The position numbers and the translations under genes were made by a program. Of a DNA stretch of 64,000 bases, positions 1-12,499 are shown piece after piece. Numbering within the stretch: position 1 is the first letter of the stretch; every line of letters starts with the position of its first letter. The stretch comes from Paragorgia papillata. Taxonomy: Eukaryota > Cnidaria > Anthozoa > Scleralcyonacea > Coralliidae. Where the stretch lies: NCBI GenBank assembly GCA_035771165.1, contig JAWNZC010000419.1, positions 3,498,501-3,562,500 on the forward strand, read 5' to 3'. Under the pieces are notes generated by a model. The model saw nothing but the letters and a program-made list of their open reading frames with translations. It made no database searches and was not told where the DNA came from.

Positions 1-282
1 GTTAGGCTGCATCCGTCACAGCGTGTACAAGGACTTGAGAAGATTGAACATTGAGAAAGATACCTTAAAATTATTGCTTAGTTGGTGCTCGATTTCAAAT
101 GTAATAATGGCTAACTATATTTGGAGACACAGGGTTAAAAAGTTGTTATTGGTCTGATCTACTGCTTTAAATCATGAAGTTGTAAATGATGATGAGATAG
201 TTTTTTAGTATAGGCTAACAAACTACTATGTATTTTAAACTTGGCAGTAGCTATTGCGATATGCTGAGGTTCATAGGAAGTG

Positions 283-330
<48 letters not shown>

Positions 331-1229
331 AATATAGATAACTATTTTTACAATTATCAATTATATTATTGAATGACGCCTTTTTATTTCAATAATTATC
401 CGAATGCAAACCTGTACGTTCAAAGTGTCTCATTTCTCACCTGCTTTCTTCGCTGAGAGAGAGAGGAAGAAAAGAAGGCTCTGTTGTATTCGTGACTGTT
501 TTCCGTTGCGCATGCATGTCAGTTGCTTAGTTACAATCTCTAACCCAGTCCAAATCAGGGCAGAAACAAAACAAGAACTGATTAAACGGGTCTTAAACGG
601 GTTACTTCGTCCTAACTCTTGCGAAGCGAAACACGAATACGACAGAGCCTTCTTTTATTCCTATCTCTCAGCGAAGAAAAAAGGAAAAGAAGGCTCTGCT
701 CGCAGGGTAGCTCTGTACGTATTTTTATCAGAGTGGCTTCATTAATTATCAGGTGATTCCTCTGGAGTGACCTATTCGTTTTTATCACTATTGATATTTA
801 ACTGGTTTGCTTTTTCTTTTCTTTTTTTCATTTCAGGATCTCGTGGCATGTCGAACACGAAATCGTTTATTCTCTAGCTGCACGACCCAAACTCAATTTG
901 GTAATTTATTTGTAATTTTAAAACTCAATTTATTATATCAGAACTAGAAATAAATAAATAAAATAACATGAATTATATAACTAAGATATATCCACAGGGT
1001 ATTCTTTAAAAAAAGTAGAACAACCCAGGTTTTCGATCTCCCGTTAAAATTAAATTCTTATTTCAATTACAAACTATTTAGTATGCCATTTTCTAGAGAT
1101 AAAAAAAGAACTAAAAGTACTACAATGTATATAGATTAAAAAAGAATAGTGTAGTAAAGAATTGAATACCTTGAAAACTTTATATAATTTCCGTTGAAAT
1201 TTTATCACCGAGTTTACACTATCGTATAG
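1..1229. other. No gene recognised; ATT microsatellite and a small inverted repeat
   Basis: An (ATT)n microsatellite occupies 283-329. The segments 447-490 and 635-675 are imperfect inverted copies (AAGGCTCTGTTGTATTCG against CGAATACGACAGAGCCTT), probably a MITE remnant. The open frame 404-745 spans this repeat and shows no protein features. Confidence 0.6.
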
Positions 1230-1730
1230 TTTAATCCCTTGACTCCTATAAGCACGCATGTAGACGCACCTTTAGTATTTTACTCTGGCTAACTCCAGAC
1301 GATTTTACTCGTCAAGGGAAGACCCCTGGTAGTCAAGGGGATAAAAACCTATCTCAATGCTTAACTCTTTGACTCCTAAGCACGCATGTAGACGCACCTT
1401 TCGTATTTTACTCTGGCTAACGCCAGACGATTTTACTCGTCAAGGGAAGACGCCTGGTAGACAAGGAGTTAAAAACCTATCTCAATGCTTAACTCTTTAA
1501 CTCCTAAGCACGCATGTAGACGCACCTTTAGTATTTTACTCTGGCTAACGCCAGATGATTTTACTCGACAAGGGAAGACGCCTGGTAGACAAGGGGTTAA
1601 AAACTTATCTCATTGCTTAACCCTTTGACTGCTAAGCACGCATGTATAGACGCACCTTTAGTATTTTACTCTGGCTAACGCCAGACGATTTTACTCGTCA
1701 AGGGAAGAGCCTTGGTAGTCAAGGGTTAAT
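1230..1730. repeat. 128-bp tandem repeat, about 4 copies
   Basis: The marker AGCACGCATG recurs at 1251, 1379, 1507 and 1635 (fourth copy with a small insertion). Each unit contains TCTGGCTAACGCCAGACG and TTTTACTCGTCAAGG, a motif also dispersed elsewhere in the window and amplified as the 25-bp array at 30.8-33.7 kb. Confidence 0.9.
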
Positions 1731-1929
1731 AAAAGGAAGGAAGAAATTTTAGTCTTCACATTTAATGAGAGAAATTAATTCATATTATTTATAATTATTT
1801 AGAGACAAAGTACAAGAATATGGAAAGTTGTAACTATCAATTCAATATGTTTTTTCTGAAGCTTTTCATGGAGTTGTTCATAAATAGATCAAAACATTTG
1901 TGGATATACGTCTATGTAAGTTTCTATTA

Positions 1930-2340
1930 ATGCTGCGTGAGCTTTCGTCCCGTTTCGAGACGTCTTCAAAGTTTACAAAACCGATCATTCAAATGTGTTT
2001 CTGTAATTGCTAAAAGATCTAGTTTGCTTTCTTTTATAAGAAGTTCCACTTGGGCTAACTTTGATAATAACCCATTTACGTTTATATGTGCAAGTTTTAT
2101 TCCTTTATTGCCAAGGGGGCGACTAAGGTCACCAAAGGCTCTTACTGCATGGACCTTAGGTCTATGTCCTGTACTTCGCTATGGATAGGATCTTCTCGGT
2201 TTTGTTCTTGAATAGAAATGTTATTTACACAAACTGGACAATTCCAATTGATGTTATTCGTTTGTTGTAACTGAGTGTACTGTTTGATACTAACCTTGCA
2301 TGCCACACTTAGGCCCAAAATGACACCATCATTGCTCGAT
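1930..2340 (-). pseudogene. Fragment of a LINE ORF2: zinc-finger-like segment and apurinic endonuclease start
   Basis: On the minus strand the frame reads IKLAHINVNGLLSKLAQVEL followed by DLLAITETHL, the first two motifs of the AP-like endonuclease of CR1/L2/jockey-type LINEs, then a stop. Upstream, in shifted frames with stops, NWNCPVC resembles the end of a PHD-like finger found before the endonuclease in some CR1-like elements. The copy is dead; no reverse transcriptase follows. Confidence 0.8.
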
Positions 2341-3500
2341 GATCCTTAGCAACAGAGCATGGATTTTTTACCGGACCCGGGTTTGGATGAATATCGCCCG
2401 ACAAAAGAAGTAGCAAGGTTCCATCCCGCGTTATCTGGAAAATTGGAGAGTTTCCAGCAGTATAATATACGATACACGGCTTTTAAGAAATCTTCTTCTG
2501 CATTTTCGGTCAAAGCCAAAATTGCGTGTTCCAAGAGTCTGGCCAAAAGCCAATCTAAATCCATTCGAATTTTTTCCATCACATATCGAAAGGCAATCAA
2601 TTCCTTCCACGTTAGAACCCTAGTCATAGCAAAGACGATATATACTACTAACCACGGCGACAATAATCCAATATAAAATTTAAAAAGTTACATTGGAACA
2701 CGGAGCCCATTTAACACGTTCATTCACCCACTTCAAACACTGTCGCGCAACAATGATTTGTTGCAAGTTGAATCATCATGCTGCAGCAAGTAGAACTGGA
2801 GTCTACTTTTTTCAACAAATTTTTTCAACCTTACAACAAAATAATTGTTGCGTGACAATGTCTAAGGTGGGTGGTAATACGTGCAACAACGAAGAAAAAT
2901 GTTGCCTGTATTACCTCACCTTAAAGATCTTGGCAGTTTACCACCTTTTCACTTTGCTCTTTTATCATGGCTGTGCCCGCGTATAACTGATTTAAGCTAA
3001 CTGTAGAATCCAGCTTTGCGCAGACTTGGACTGACCAAGGTGCTTTTTTGCCTAATGGAACAATATATGGGAATCTATTTTTCTACGATACTAACTCAGC
3101 TTCTGGTTTAAGGCACAATGTCCATTGTTCTGGGTCAGCGGACAAACGTGATTCAAAGATGGCAAATGAAAACAATAAAACTCTACAATGAAAGGTCCAG
3201 AAAACCAAAGGATTCCGGTAGGAGTCCACAAATATTGTTCTGCCCAGCGCTCTTTTGCACGCAACAAAAAGTCAGCCAGCAGGCTATGTGACTTCGTTTC
3301 CAGGAATATATACATACTATATACTGGTCAAAAGTTATAATAAGGGCTGAATGGAGGTAAATATTTTCTATAATTTTTAGAGAATGGCTGTTGTAGAAGT
3401 TAGTTAAACGCTTGAAGCAATGAATTAATTGCTGGAACAAACAAAGATGGCGGCTGTATATTTAACCACAATGCTTTTCGACCTTAAATTAGCAAGGTAC
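2341..3500. other. No recognised gene
   Basis: Open frames of 105 codons lie on both strands at 2346-2676 and overlap each other; neither shows a domain or signal. Short pieces match dispersed repeats, such as the TTTACCACCTTTTCACTTTG segment near 2936 and a ttaaccacaatgc segment near 3460 that recurs near 20.7 kb. Confidence 0.5.
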
Positions 3501-3534
3501 AGTGATGATTCCTAGGTATTCATACTTATGAATA

Positions 3535-3880
3535 CCACGGTTACGCAACGGCATTGCGAGATAAATCAGTGTGTGTAACATACCCCTATTCGACGCCGAT
3601 TTATGCGTTGCTGAAGCATTGCAAGTTTTTCATAAGGGATCAAAAACTTGCAACGAAAATCTGCAACGCCGCACAAATCGACAAGTGTAACATGCCTGTC
3701 GCCGATTTGTGTTGCAATCAAGCCAAATTTATTTTGTTCAAGCTCCGCCCATCCTTGGTTATTCTTATACTTGATTTTTTTCAACACAAATTGATGTGTG
3801 TAGCCGGGTGACCGATTTATCTCGCAATACCTTGCTACACAAATCGGCGACACAAATCGGCGTGTGTAACCGTAGCTTTA
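3535..3880. mobile_element. MITE-like inverted repeat
   Basis: The left end ACGGTTACGCAACGGCATTG is mirrored by a right end finishing GTGTGTAACCGTAGC. Internal CGATTTATCTCGCAA blocks are also inverted copies. It is about 345 bp and has no coding capacity. Confidence 0.55.
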
Positions 3881-4328
3881 GTCTGTACTGTAATCTCAAT
3901 ATCTAACACACTGCCTACGCAGCAGTTTACTTTTTTACACTCTAAAATGGCCGCAAACATAGTGCATTTATTTAAGGTGCATGCAAAGTAATTTTATTTC
4001 AATACGTCATATATACCATTCCCTATCCACTTATTTGTTTATAATATTTATTACAAACGCAGTTTTAATATTCACTATCTCATTGAATACGCATTGCAAA
4101 GAACGGAGCGTTTTTCAGTCCTATAATTGTCAATGCTCATAGAATTTTGATGGAATTTTCCTTTGAAGATCTGAAGCCATTAAATAAAAGTACCATAATC
4201 ATATGTTTCATCAAATTCAGGGAGTTCCTCTTCAGTCTAAAAAAGTCGAAACAAAAAGATAGACTTATATTTTAATTTACAAATTATGGTGCCATGACGA
4301 GTTAGGAGCACTTTCTATTCTCCTTGCA

Positions 4329-4638
4329 AGTTCGTTCGTTCGTTCGTTCGTTCGTTCGTTCGTTCGTTCGTTCGTTCGTTCGTTCGTTCGTTCGTTCGTT
4401 CGTTCGTTCGTTCGTTCGTTCGTTCGCTCGTTCGTTTGTTAGTTTGTTCGTGCGGAATCAATAGCACACGACGTTTTATCACGCCCAAATGATTAATAGA
4501 ATTTGATGAACCAGATTTTCAAACAGAAAATTTTAATTTGGAAATGAGATTCTTGATTTACCAACGAACGAACGAACGAACGAACGAACGAACGAACGAA
4601 CGAACGAACGAACGAACGAACGAACGAACGAACGAACG
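4329..4638. repeat. Inverted microsatellite pair (CGTT)n ... (AACG)n
   Basis: About 120 bp of CGTT repeats (4329-4450) and about 76 bp of AACG repeats (4563-4638) are reverse complements across a ~112-bp spacer. A copy of the right flank of the first array (CGGAATCAAT side) recurs inverted near 47,090 next to a short AACG run. Confidence 0.9.
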
Positions 4639-5095
4639 CCTCAGATGGCAATGATAACCACAAAACAAAAAAACCGTCTCGTTTTCAAACTTGGATCTAT
4701 TTATACCAACTCAATAAACGTATTTTTTATTTATTTAATCCCCGTAAAATTATTGTTTGATCTGTCAAGGGCGGACAAAAGAACAGCTTCTTGCATTATT
4801 CTCCAAAGACAAACTTATTTAATTCACTTCCCACATATTGCCATCCCTTCCTTTACTGATCGATTATTATTAGTATTTGCATTTGATTGGTTTATTTTTG
4901 TCACATGATCATTTTAATTTTACTGCACGTGTACGGGAACAAGTTAGTTCGCTAAGTTTACAGTGACAAGACGTAAATATTCAGTTATGATTTTAACGAT
5001 ACTAATCCTATCCATGTCCTTTACTCCGACTCCGACTCTAACCTTAACTATAACCTAGCTTTAGTTCAGTTTTAAATCAAAATGTTACATGTTAT
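4639..5095. other. No gene recognised
   Basis: AT-rich unique-looking sequence. The small frame at 4645-4908 starts in microsatellite flank and has no recognisable feature. Confidence 0.5.
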
Positions 5096-5097
5096 TA

Positions 5098-5250
5098 GTG
5101 TTTTAGTTGGAAAAGTTTTTTTCGTGACGTTTCTGCTGTACAAGCTGTCGTAAGTTAAACTCAGAGAAAAGCTCTGAGTTTGGAGTAAAAGTCCCGTCTG
5201 GAGTTCAGAGTTTTTCTCTGAGTTTAACTTACGACAGCTTGTACAGCAAA
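5098..5250. repeat. Foldback repeat, ACAAGCTGTCGTAAGTTAAA family
   Basis: ACAAGCTGTCGTAAGTTAAA and its reverse complement flank a short core with a second nested inverted AAACTCAGAG pair. Related single arms or decayed copies occur at about 10,800-10,915, 13,540-13,690 and 28,370-28,430. Confidence 0.75.
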
Positions 5251-5278
5251 AACATACGAAAAAAACCCAAATGTTATA

Positions 5279-5845
5279 CTAAGGACTTATTAACCGAGTG
5301 TGAGGTCTGTACGGGAAAGTATTTGCCTGAGGTTTTCGTACAGACCGAGCGACGAAGGAGCGAGGTTTGTGCGATAAAACCGAGGGCAAATACTTTCCCG
5401 TACAGACCGAGCAAACGAGGTTAATAAGGAATTTATTATATGGCTGTTGGTTCACTTTATTTTTAAGCTTCGAGCGTTGTTTTCGTCTTGGGAGTATGCT
5501 GTTTACCTTACCTGTTAACTTTTTCATGTCGCTCTTGGCCTTCTTGTTTACACCAGTTCGGCTTTTATTTGTCATGTTTTTAGATAAATAGCTTTAAAGA
5601 AAACCAGCAGTAATGTTCCAACACATTTTATTGTTCAGAATATTTAAATAAAGATAGCCAGTTCTCTTTTATTTGTATTCAAATCAACTGAGAAATGTTC
5701 TCGCCAAAACTTGCAGGGCCGAGAAAAAAGTATATTGACCCGGACACAGACCGGAGGTCAATATCGTAAAATCCCGACCTCTCGGGAACCAATCAGCGTG
5801 CGTCGTTTTGCGTACGGACCGGAAATCAAACCCAGCCATATAATA
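5279..5845. mobile_element. MITE family A, copy 1 (same family as 57.1-57.6 kb)
   Basis: About 565 bp, nearly identical to the reverse complement of 57080-57635. It holds subterminal inverted repeats around CTGTACGGGAAAGTATTTGC and ends near AAATCAAACCCAGCCATA. A more diverged copy is at 35562-36122, and a subfamily with a tandem duplication is at 61760-62575. No transposase is present. Confidence 0.8.
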
Positions 5846-6176
5846 ATTCGGATTACAACGAAATGCCAGTCCGGCCAGCGAAATAATCTTTTCCCGTTTC
5901 TCGCTAAAGAAAAGCCCATTTTATTTCTAAACAAATACTACGTTTCGACTAAAATAAATATAACACCATACATGTAGTTTTATACACATGTAAGTTTAAA
6001 GATTATATAGTAGCTGAGCATTAATTCGTCTTTGTAACCCGATCATGCAGAACGTCTTCAGATTTAAATACAAAGTGTAATTGAGTAACAAAAACTAAAT
6101 CACAGCTATACAAAATTCTTCTAAGATTATTCCTCTAAATTATTATTTATTTTAATAAGTTCTTTAAAAAATATTT

Positions 6177-6437
6177 TTAAGTTTTAAAAATAATGCTATA
6201 CGTATACAAACACACCTTTTTCGATAAAACCTGTTCCTTTCTGAGTCCTCTGTATAATTTTTTCTTGATGCCATTCAATATAGCGGTCTTGCGATCCATA
6301 ACGTTTCCCTCAAACTCTCTCTTGCCAATTGGCTCAACTAATATCCCATAGACACCCTCAGTATCTTGTACGAAGACAGTCAAGAGGGCAAATAATGTTG
6401 ATAGAAGTAAAAACCTAACTTTGTAGCCGTTAGCCAT
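6177..6437 (-). CDS. P1: small secreted basic peptide precursor, family unknown
   Basis: This encodes 86 residues from the ATG at 6437. A GTG seven codons upstream keeps the frame open but is not a plausible eukaryotic start. Residues 1-28 form a signal peptide: a basic start (MANGYKVR), a hydrophobic core FLLLSTLFALLTVFV, then small residues before a likely cut near TEG/VYG. The mature part is basic and has a GKR site (LVEPIGKRE) of the kind used for dibasic cleavage and C-terminal amidation. It has no disulfide framework (one Cys near the end). The frame crosses AAG|GTGTGT at about 6216, so the last residues may be intron. Against that, an AATAAA at 6146-6151 follows the stop by about 26 nt. 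I do not recognise the family; neuropeptide-like or antimicrobial roles are only possibilities. Confidence 0.55.
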   Translation of the reverse strand: MANGYKVRFLLLSTLFALLTVFVQDTEGVYGILVEPIGKREFEGNVMDRKTAILNGIKKKLYRGLRKEQVLSKKVCLYTYSIIFKT

Positions 6438-6530
6438 ATTACCTAATAGCAATAACACCTCAGATGTATCAACCGTGCGAATCGGTTTAAGGTTTGTAAG
6501 TGTATGATGAAAATCATAGTCAGCTTGATA

Positions 6531-6538
6531 TCTTTATA
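6531..6538 (-). promoter_or_regulatory. TATA box of P1
   Basis: The minus strand reads GGATATAAAGA here, 101 nt upstream of the P1 ATG. A start about 30 nt downstream would give a ~70-nt leader. The same GGATATAAA string lies 100 nt upstream of P2. Confidence 0.5.
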
Positions 6539-6559
6539 TCCTATCAGATTGTGAAGAGG

Positions 6560-9500
6560 GCGTTCCTAATTTAGGAAGCAGAATGGCAGGTAATTATAAA
6601 AGACGCTGCGGGTTGAGCGTTGTGAGTAGAAATTTCCTGTTGGGAGACAACACTGTTAATTACACAAAGAAAAAAACATCCAATAACCCATTTTCTCCTA
6701 AGCCGCCCAAAACACTGCCCTTTTATTAGTTTACTCTGCATGTCGAACGCCCGACGATTTTACTTGTCATGCAAAGGAGACCTTAAGCCAAGTTAAACGG
6801 AAATTAGTTAAACCGGCACCGTTAGAATTAACTATAGAGTGGAAAACAAAGACTCATTATATGTATATTTTTTTTTTAAAAGTTTGTTGTCATTGGCTAT
6901 GTATAATTAAATACATTTACTGTAAACGTTTCGGTTTCTTCTGAAGCTATTTTCAGTATGCGGATGATGCATGTTGAAGGCGTTCTCGTAATCTTGTTTG
7001 CCGTAAGTTTGATGACGTTGTCGTTTCGAGTAGTATATGCTCTCCTAACAAGAACAACGATATTGCGACAACGTTCAAGGGTCATCCAAAATAGCTTAAA
7101 AAAAACCCGAAACGTTAACAGCAAATTTATAATTAAAGTCAGCGACAACTTAACAAACCATTAAATTTTATAACAATGGCCGAGCACAATTCAAACATTT
7201 TCATTACATGTATACAACCATTTAAAAAATTCTTTGTGTTAGGTTTAATAGCGCGAACAAAAAGCTTCATTTTCTTTGTTTCCTCCGCTAGGAAAGAGAA
7301 GATAATAAAATAATTGGGCTCCATCGGTTTGGCTTTGTCGAAGAATTGGGGAAGTATAAGCCGTTTAACCGATTTCTTTTTTAAAAAATGTAGAGTGCTG
7401 CGTAGGCAGTGTTTTAGATAAAGCAAAGCGTGGTCAGGCACGTAGCTATGACCAAAAAAATCCGCAGCGTGAGTGGATAAGTAATTGAAGTACGTTATGC
7501 AAATACGCGACAGCGTTCACAAGTGATGTTGTTATATCCAAAGCGTCTAATGGCGTCATGATTTAGTAACGAAACCATGTGACAGGCTGGTGGGGGTAGC
7601 GTGATTGCATCAGTTGTCCTGCATGACTCAACTTTTGTACTTTTCACTTGCCCCACCCCCCCAAAAAAAACAAAAAAAACAAACTTGCACTCCCAGATTT
7701 CTTAGTCTAGCTACGTGCCTGTATGAGCGTGGTAAACTACCGAGAATAGTTTTGATAACGAAATACTGACGTTTTGAGCAGAGTCCTTCATCAGAGTAAA
7801 ATGTGAACGTTTTGTTTTTGTTTGATTAGATACAAGATTACAGCGAAGCAATTGACCATGGAATAGAAGTCAACCACTAATACGGCAAAGTCTTCTTTCA
7901 TCCCTCTTTCAACAAGAGAAAACAAAGAAAGTCTAGCTCTCTCACTCACTCAAGATCTCCTAATTTTAGCATTATTATGTAGCTTATAGAATCAACAAAC
8001 TTTTCATGAACATTTTTTGAAAGTTAAGAAACATATCAAAAAACAAAAATATATATAATTATTAAAGCAGGTATGCCTCAAAAATGTTGAATCCGCCATA
8101 GTTAATACAGTAATCAATGATTTGCTCGTGTTCAACACTTGGCGTATACCACTCAGAATCTCTTTATTTTAGCATTACTGCAGTAGCTCATACAGACAAT
8201 ACACGTTTCAAGTACACGTAGAAGTTAGAAGTTGAAAAACATCAAAAAGGAAAAACTGAATTCTATATAATTATGCATGAATGTATATAGATATGATCTG
8301 TAGGAATCAGAGCGCATGTTGCGCGACATAGAAAAAAATTATCATCTTAAAAGGCAATTAAGCTATGATATATCTATGACTATATCAGACTACGAATCTT
8401 GCATGGGGTAACAATATTTTTCTACTAACGAAAATTAAAAAAACATCAAAGAACGCTTCCCTTACTAATTTTGGATGTGAATACGCCATCACAGAGCGTT
8501 GTTTTAATTGTGTATTCAGCATAGATTTTGTTGTGCATATTATTCTAAAACTGTCTTGGGGAAAAAATTGTCTTGGGAAATGGTAAACGAAAAAAATTTA
8601 AAAGTGTATGGCAGATGTACATTAATTTAATATTTTTTGGGCATTATATTTATTACGAGAAAGTTCGTTCTCTTTTACATATAGATATGCTTGAATTTGA
8701 GTCTATTTTTTAATTGCTTTTCAAGCCGTTTTCGTAGACCATTAATCCTATTTTAATTAACGTTTTAAATTAAGACATATATATTTTTAAATCTTATACA
8801 CGCAACAGCCGATAATGCTTTTTGCAGACAAGATGATTACATGTTTGAAGGAAAAAAATACAAATTTGTCGTGGTGACCAACTTATAATAGAAATTGCTT
8901 TCATTTGTATATAACGGTAAATGATTAAAAAAGTAAAGTGCTGCGTGGGCAATGTTTTAGATAGAGCCAAGTGAAAAGGTGGTAAAATGTCGAGAATAGT
9001 TTTTATAACGAAATACTGACGTTTCGAACCCCTTACATTTTACTCTGACTCCGCTGGAAACGGCAGTATTTCGTAGCTATCTTGTTTTTTGACATGCTTT
9101 TAGTGCTTATAAGCTTGGGGTGTCCGGTTTGATTAAATCGTATTAGATAACTTGTGCATGCGCTTCTTTTTTAATACCTTGTTTTTGCCAAATTGCTAAG
9201 AGCAATAAAAGTGACAAACGCAGAAAATGCCGTAACTGCGCTATTGCGTGAGAATATTAAGATGTAGCCTCTCATTAATCCCAATTTATCTAGTTAATAT
9301 AAATTGGCGCTGTAAAACTATTCTCCGCAGTTTACCACCTTTTCACGTTCGGTGAACGATTAAGTAGTTTTCCAAAATGGGCCATGCTTCTTTTTAATAT
9401 TTTATCTTTACACCATTTCTGTATTTAACACAGACAAGTTTCGAATACTTCTTAATAAGAATTTCACAATTGAAATTCAACCACGGTAAATTAGTGCCAA

Positions 9501-9640
9501 GTCCAGTCTATATCACGCGTCAGCAACTGTAGACAGCTATTTGACTCGTCAGCTGTATAGTTGATGGTGACCCAGCCAGTATACTAGACCCAAAATGTAA
9601 AGCTACACATCATGAAGACTGGATAATATATATATATATA
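6560..9640. other. No gene; fragments of dispersed repeats
   Basis: Fragments of the CTGACGTTTCGAG repeat family occur at about 7725-7812, 8936-9060 and 9310-9352, often joined to TTTTCACTTTGC and GCAGTTTACCACC. A copy of the TCTGCATGTCGAACGCCCGACGATTTTACT motif class lies near 6730-6780. Open frames here lack domain features. Confidence 0.5.
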
Positions 9641-10110
9641 TAATCCCAGTCTCAAGGACTGGATGTGGGATATACCACACTGCTCTAATAAACAAATACC
9701 CAATCAATTTTTGTCATTTGACTGACTCATGATCAGGGATTCCTCACACGAGTCTGCCTGATTGAGCATAGACTCACAACAATGTCAAGCAATGACTAAA
9801 ATTGATCGGGTATTTATTTATTAGAGCAGTGTGGTATATATCCCGCATCCCGTCCTTGAGACGTATATATATATAGTATATATATACCTTATTCTGGATG
9901 TGCTGGGTCATTTGGCTTAACCGTACTGACGAGCTCCAATGAGATAGACTGCGTGAACACCTGTCCACGGTTGCCAAATGACCTATAGAAACTACTCGAC
10001 ATTGTTGTCAGTCTGTGCTCAGGCAGACTCGTATGAGGAATTCCTGAGTCAGTCAAATGACTAGTAAAATTGATTGAGTATATTATATATACTATATTAA
10101 AGCTACAAGA
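9641..10110. repeat. Nested inverted repeats
   Basis: The segment 9649-9712 (including CACACTGCTCTAATAAACAA) is inverted at 9800-9871. A second pair, 9715-9790 and 10000-10062 (AGACTCGTATGAGGAATTCC side), is inverted around it. The result is a compound palindrome with AT dinucleotide runs near 9630 and 9863. Confidence 0.75.
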
Positions 10111-10625
10111 ATAATAGAATGGTGTATATAAGTTGAGATAAATTTAAAGTAGTATAGCAAAATGAAGCGCGAGGTCAATTTTTGAAGCGTATAAAGCTCG
10201 ATTTGAGCGACAAGTGATGAGTTTGGCACGTGCAGCTTGAGACGATTACGATCATGATGTATCTGTGATGTTTTGGGGAAATGATTAAGCGATAAATGTT
10301 ATGAAGCGTAGGATGGAGACAACTTACGTAGATGAAAGAATAGAATGCTAAATTACATTAAACTGTAAATATTAAAAAGAGTTATATCGCTTATTTGACG
10401 GTTCTGAAGTAGATTCGTGGGACAACGTTTAGTGAAAGTATGATAAAATGATATTATATTTTGACGCACTGTATTTCTTAAGATCAGCATAAAACAAGGA
10501 ATACAATATGTCATCTCATTAAATAAAGTGAAAACGATTAATTTCTTGAATGTTTGCATGGCGACAAATTGTAATAGAAGTGAGAATTTGAGGTAACACG
10601 TACTACCCTTATTTGTTTAGTTTCG
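10111..10625. other. No gene recognised
   Basis: AT-rich sequence with no repeat I can match and only short frames. Confidence 0.4.
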
Positions 10626-10630
10626 ACCTG

Positions 10631-10689
10631 TACACGGTGTTTATTAGAGAACTTTGCTGTAATCACGGTTCTCTAATAAACACCGTGTA
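10631..10689. repeat. Perfect 22-bp hairpin
   Basis: Arms 10631-10652 (TACACGGTGTTTATTAGAGA...) and 10668-10689 are exact reverse complements with a 15-nt loop. The arm core, GGTGTTTATTAGAGA, is also the complement of the 17-bp unit that fills 63,540-64,000. Confidence 0.9.
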
Positions 10690-10959
10690 TGCCGAATTTC
10701 TTTGTCTTTCTCGACTGTGTTACCACAAATTTTCGCTTCTCAGATTAAAGTATAAGAACGTTTGTTTTCTCGTTCGCTATTGTTGTTACAACAATATTAT
10801 TACTATATGTTATAGTAGTAATGTTTTCAGCTTGAAGTTGGTAAAGTTTTTTCGTTTGTTTTTGCTGTACAAGCTGTCGTAAGTTAAATTGAGAGAGAAA
10901 AACTCTGAACTCCAGAGGGGGAAAAATATTATTACCATAGGATTTACTTGCGTTTTATT

Positions 10960-11229
<270 letters not shown>

Positions 11230-11624
11230 ACTTTGAAATAAAGTCGAAATCTTACCGTTTTATAGTTAGTGAAGGTTGGATCATGAACAGTAACTTTTTA
11301 ATATGTGATAAGACTAAAGTTATACATGTAGTGCATGTGGTACGTTTTCGAGCTTGGTGTAATGTAACAAACTCGGAGTAGCAACGTTCATTTTTTTAAA
11401 TAAAATCTATCTTTCTCTACCTTTGTGGTCTATTGTAAACAACTATACTTTACATTTTCACAGTTAAAAAAAGGACCGTTTATATTACCGGAAGAATTGT
11501 CAATCGGACGATCAGGAAATGTGCAATCTAGTCAGTAAATAAATTTAAATCGTTTTATCTGTCTTGCATCTCACCATGATTATAGCGACAGATCAGCGTC
11601 ATTAATCTACTTGAAAAATATAGC

Positions 11625-11795
11625 TACCGTATTTTCTCAAATAAGCGACCATGGGAAAAAGGTGAGCGCTTATTCGAGGAGGATACTTATTGAATATTTT
11701 CTTTTAACCAATTCAACTATATACATCTATTTTTCTACTGTATATATCAGCCCTTTCATGCGCATCGTTGTTGTCGAACAACTTTCTCTTTTTAT

Positions 11796-11827
<32 letters not shown>

Positions 11828-12200
11828 GGGGAGAAATCTCGGAAAGCCATGCGTGAAAGGGTTAAACCTTTATTACTCAGCCTGGAAAAGACCACTTTCA
11901 TAAAGGTTTTCACTTTAAATATTCTTTTATGTGCAACTAAATGAGCCTTTCTGGCCTCGTTATGAAGCAAAGATTCTTTTGTAAAACGAGACCAGACAAA
12001 CGAGGTCAGAAAGGTTTATTAAGATGCACATAAAAGAATATTCAAATTAATCGCTATTATGTGAGGTCCGAGAAAGGGGGTGGGCACTTATTGAGGAGAA
12101 GCGCATGGGAGGAGCCTTATTTCATTTTTTTACTTGAAAAGTAAGGCTTATTCGAAAGGAGCTATTATTAGAATATAGGGGCTTATTCCATGAAATACGC
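11625..12200. mobile_element. TIR element interrupted by a foldback
   Basis: The left end ACCGTATTTTCTCAAATAAG and right end CTTATTCCATGAAATACGCC are imperfect inverted ends; internal GCTTATTCGAGG blocks repeat the end motif. Foldback copy 1 (11889-12067) sits inside, so this element is older than that insertion. No transposase is visible. Confidence 0.6.
11889..12067. mobile_element. Foldback family B, copy 1
   Basis: A ~179-bp near-complete palindrome: AATATTCTTTTATGTGCA ... AGCCTTTCTGGCCTCGTT, a ~30-nt asymmetric centre (AGCAAAGATTCTTTTG), then the inverted arm. Five more copies lie at 18034, 24258, 33841, 44485 and 50335. Confidence 0.85.
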
Positions 12201-12499
12201 CATTGGACAATGCAAACGTATTAAGTGCGGCATGCATGTGTAGGCAGTGTATACAAATAAAAACTATTAAAGGGTACTTCCGAAATGCTCATAAGGAAGA
12301 TGTAAAAATAGTGAAACATTCAATCGCACTTGTGCGGCGCAGTATACGGACACTACTTTTCAATTCTCATATCCGAGCTAGCATATTCATCTCTTCTCTT
12401 AACAACTTGCATTACGACATTAACATATATCATCATACTTGCACATAGCAATATATAATGTCATACATCAAACTCAACCTACGTTCGTTCAAATCATCT

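Noticed and set aside
404..745. 113-codon plus frame
   Set aside because: It spans an inverted-repeat remnant and has no recognisable protein feature.
2346..2676. Overlapping 105-codon frames on opposite strands
   Set aside because: Neither shows domain, signal or splice support.
6438..6458. Upstream start for P1 at 6458
   Set aside because: The codon is GTG; the ATG at 6437 gives a better signal peptide and the shared TATA spacing.
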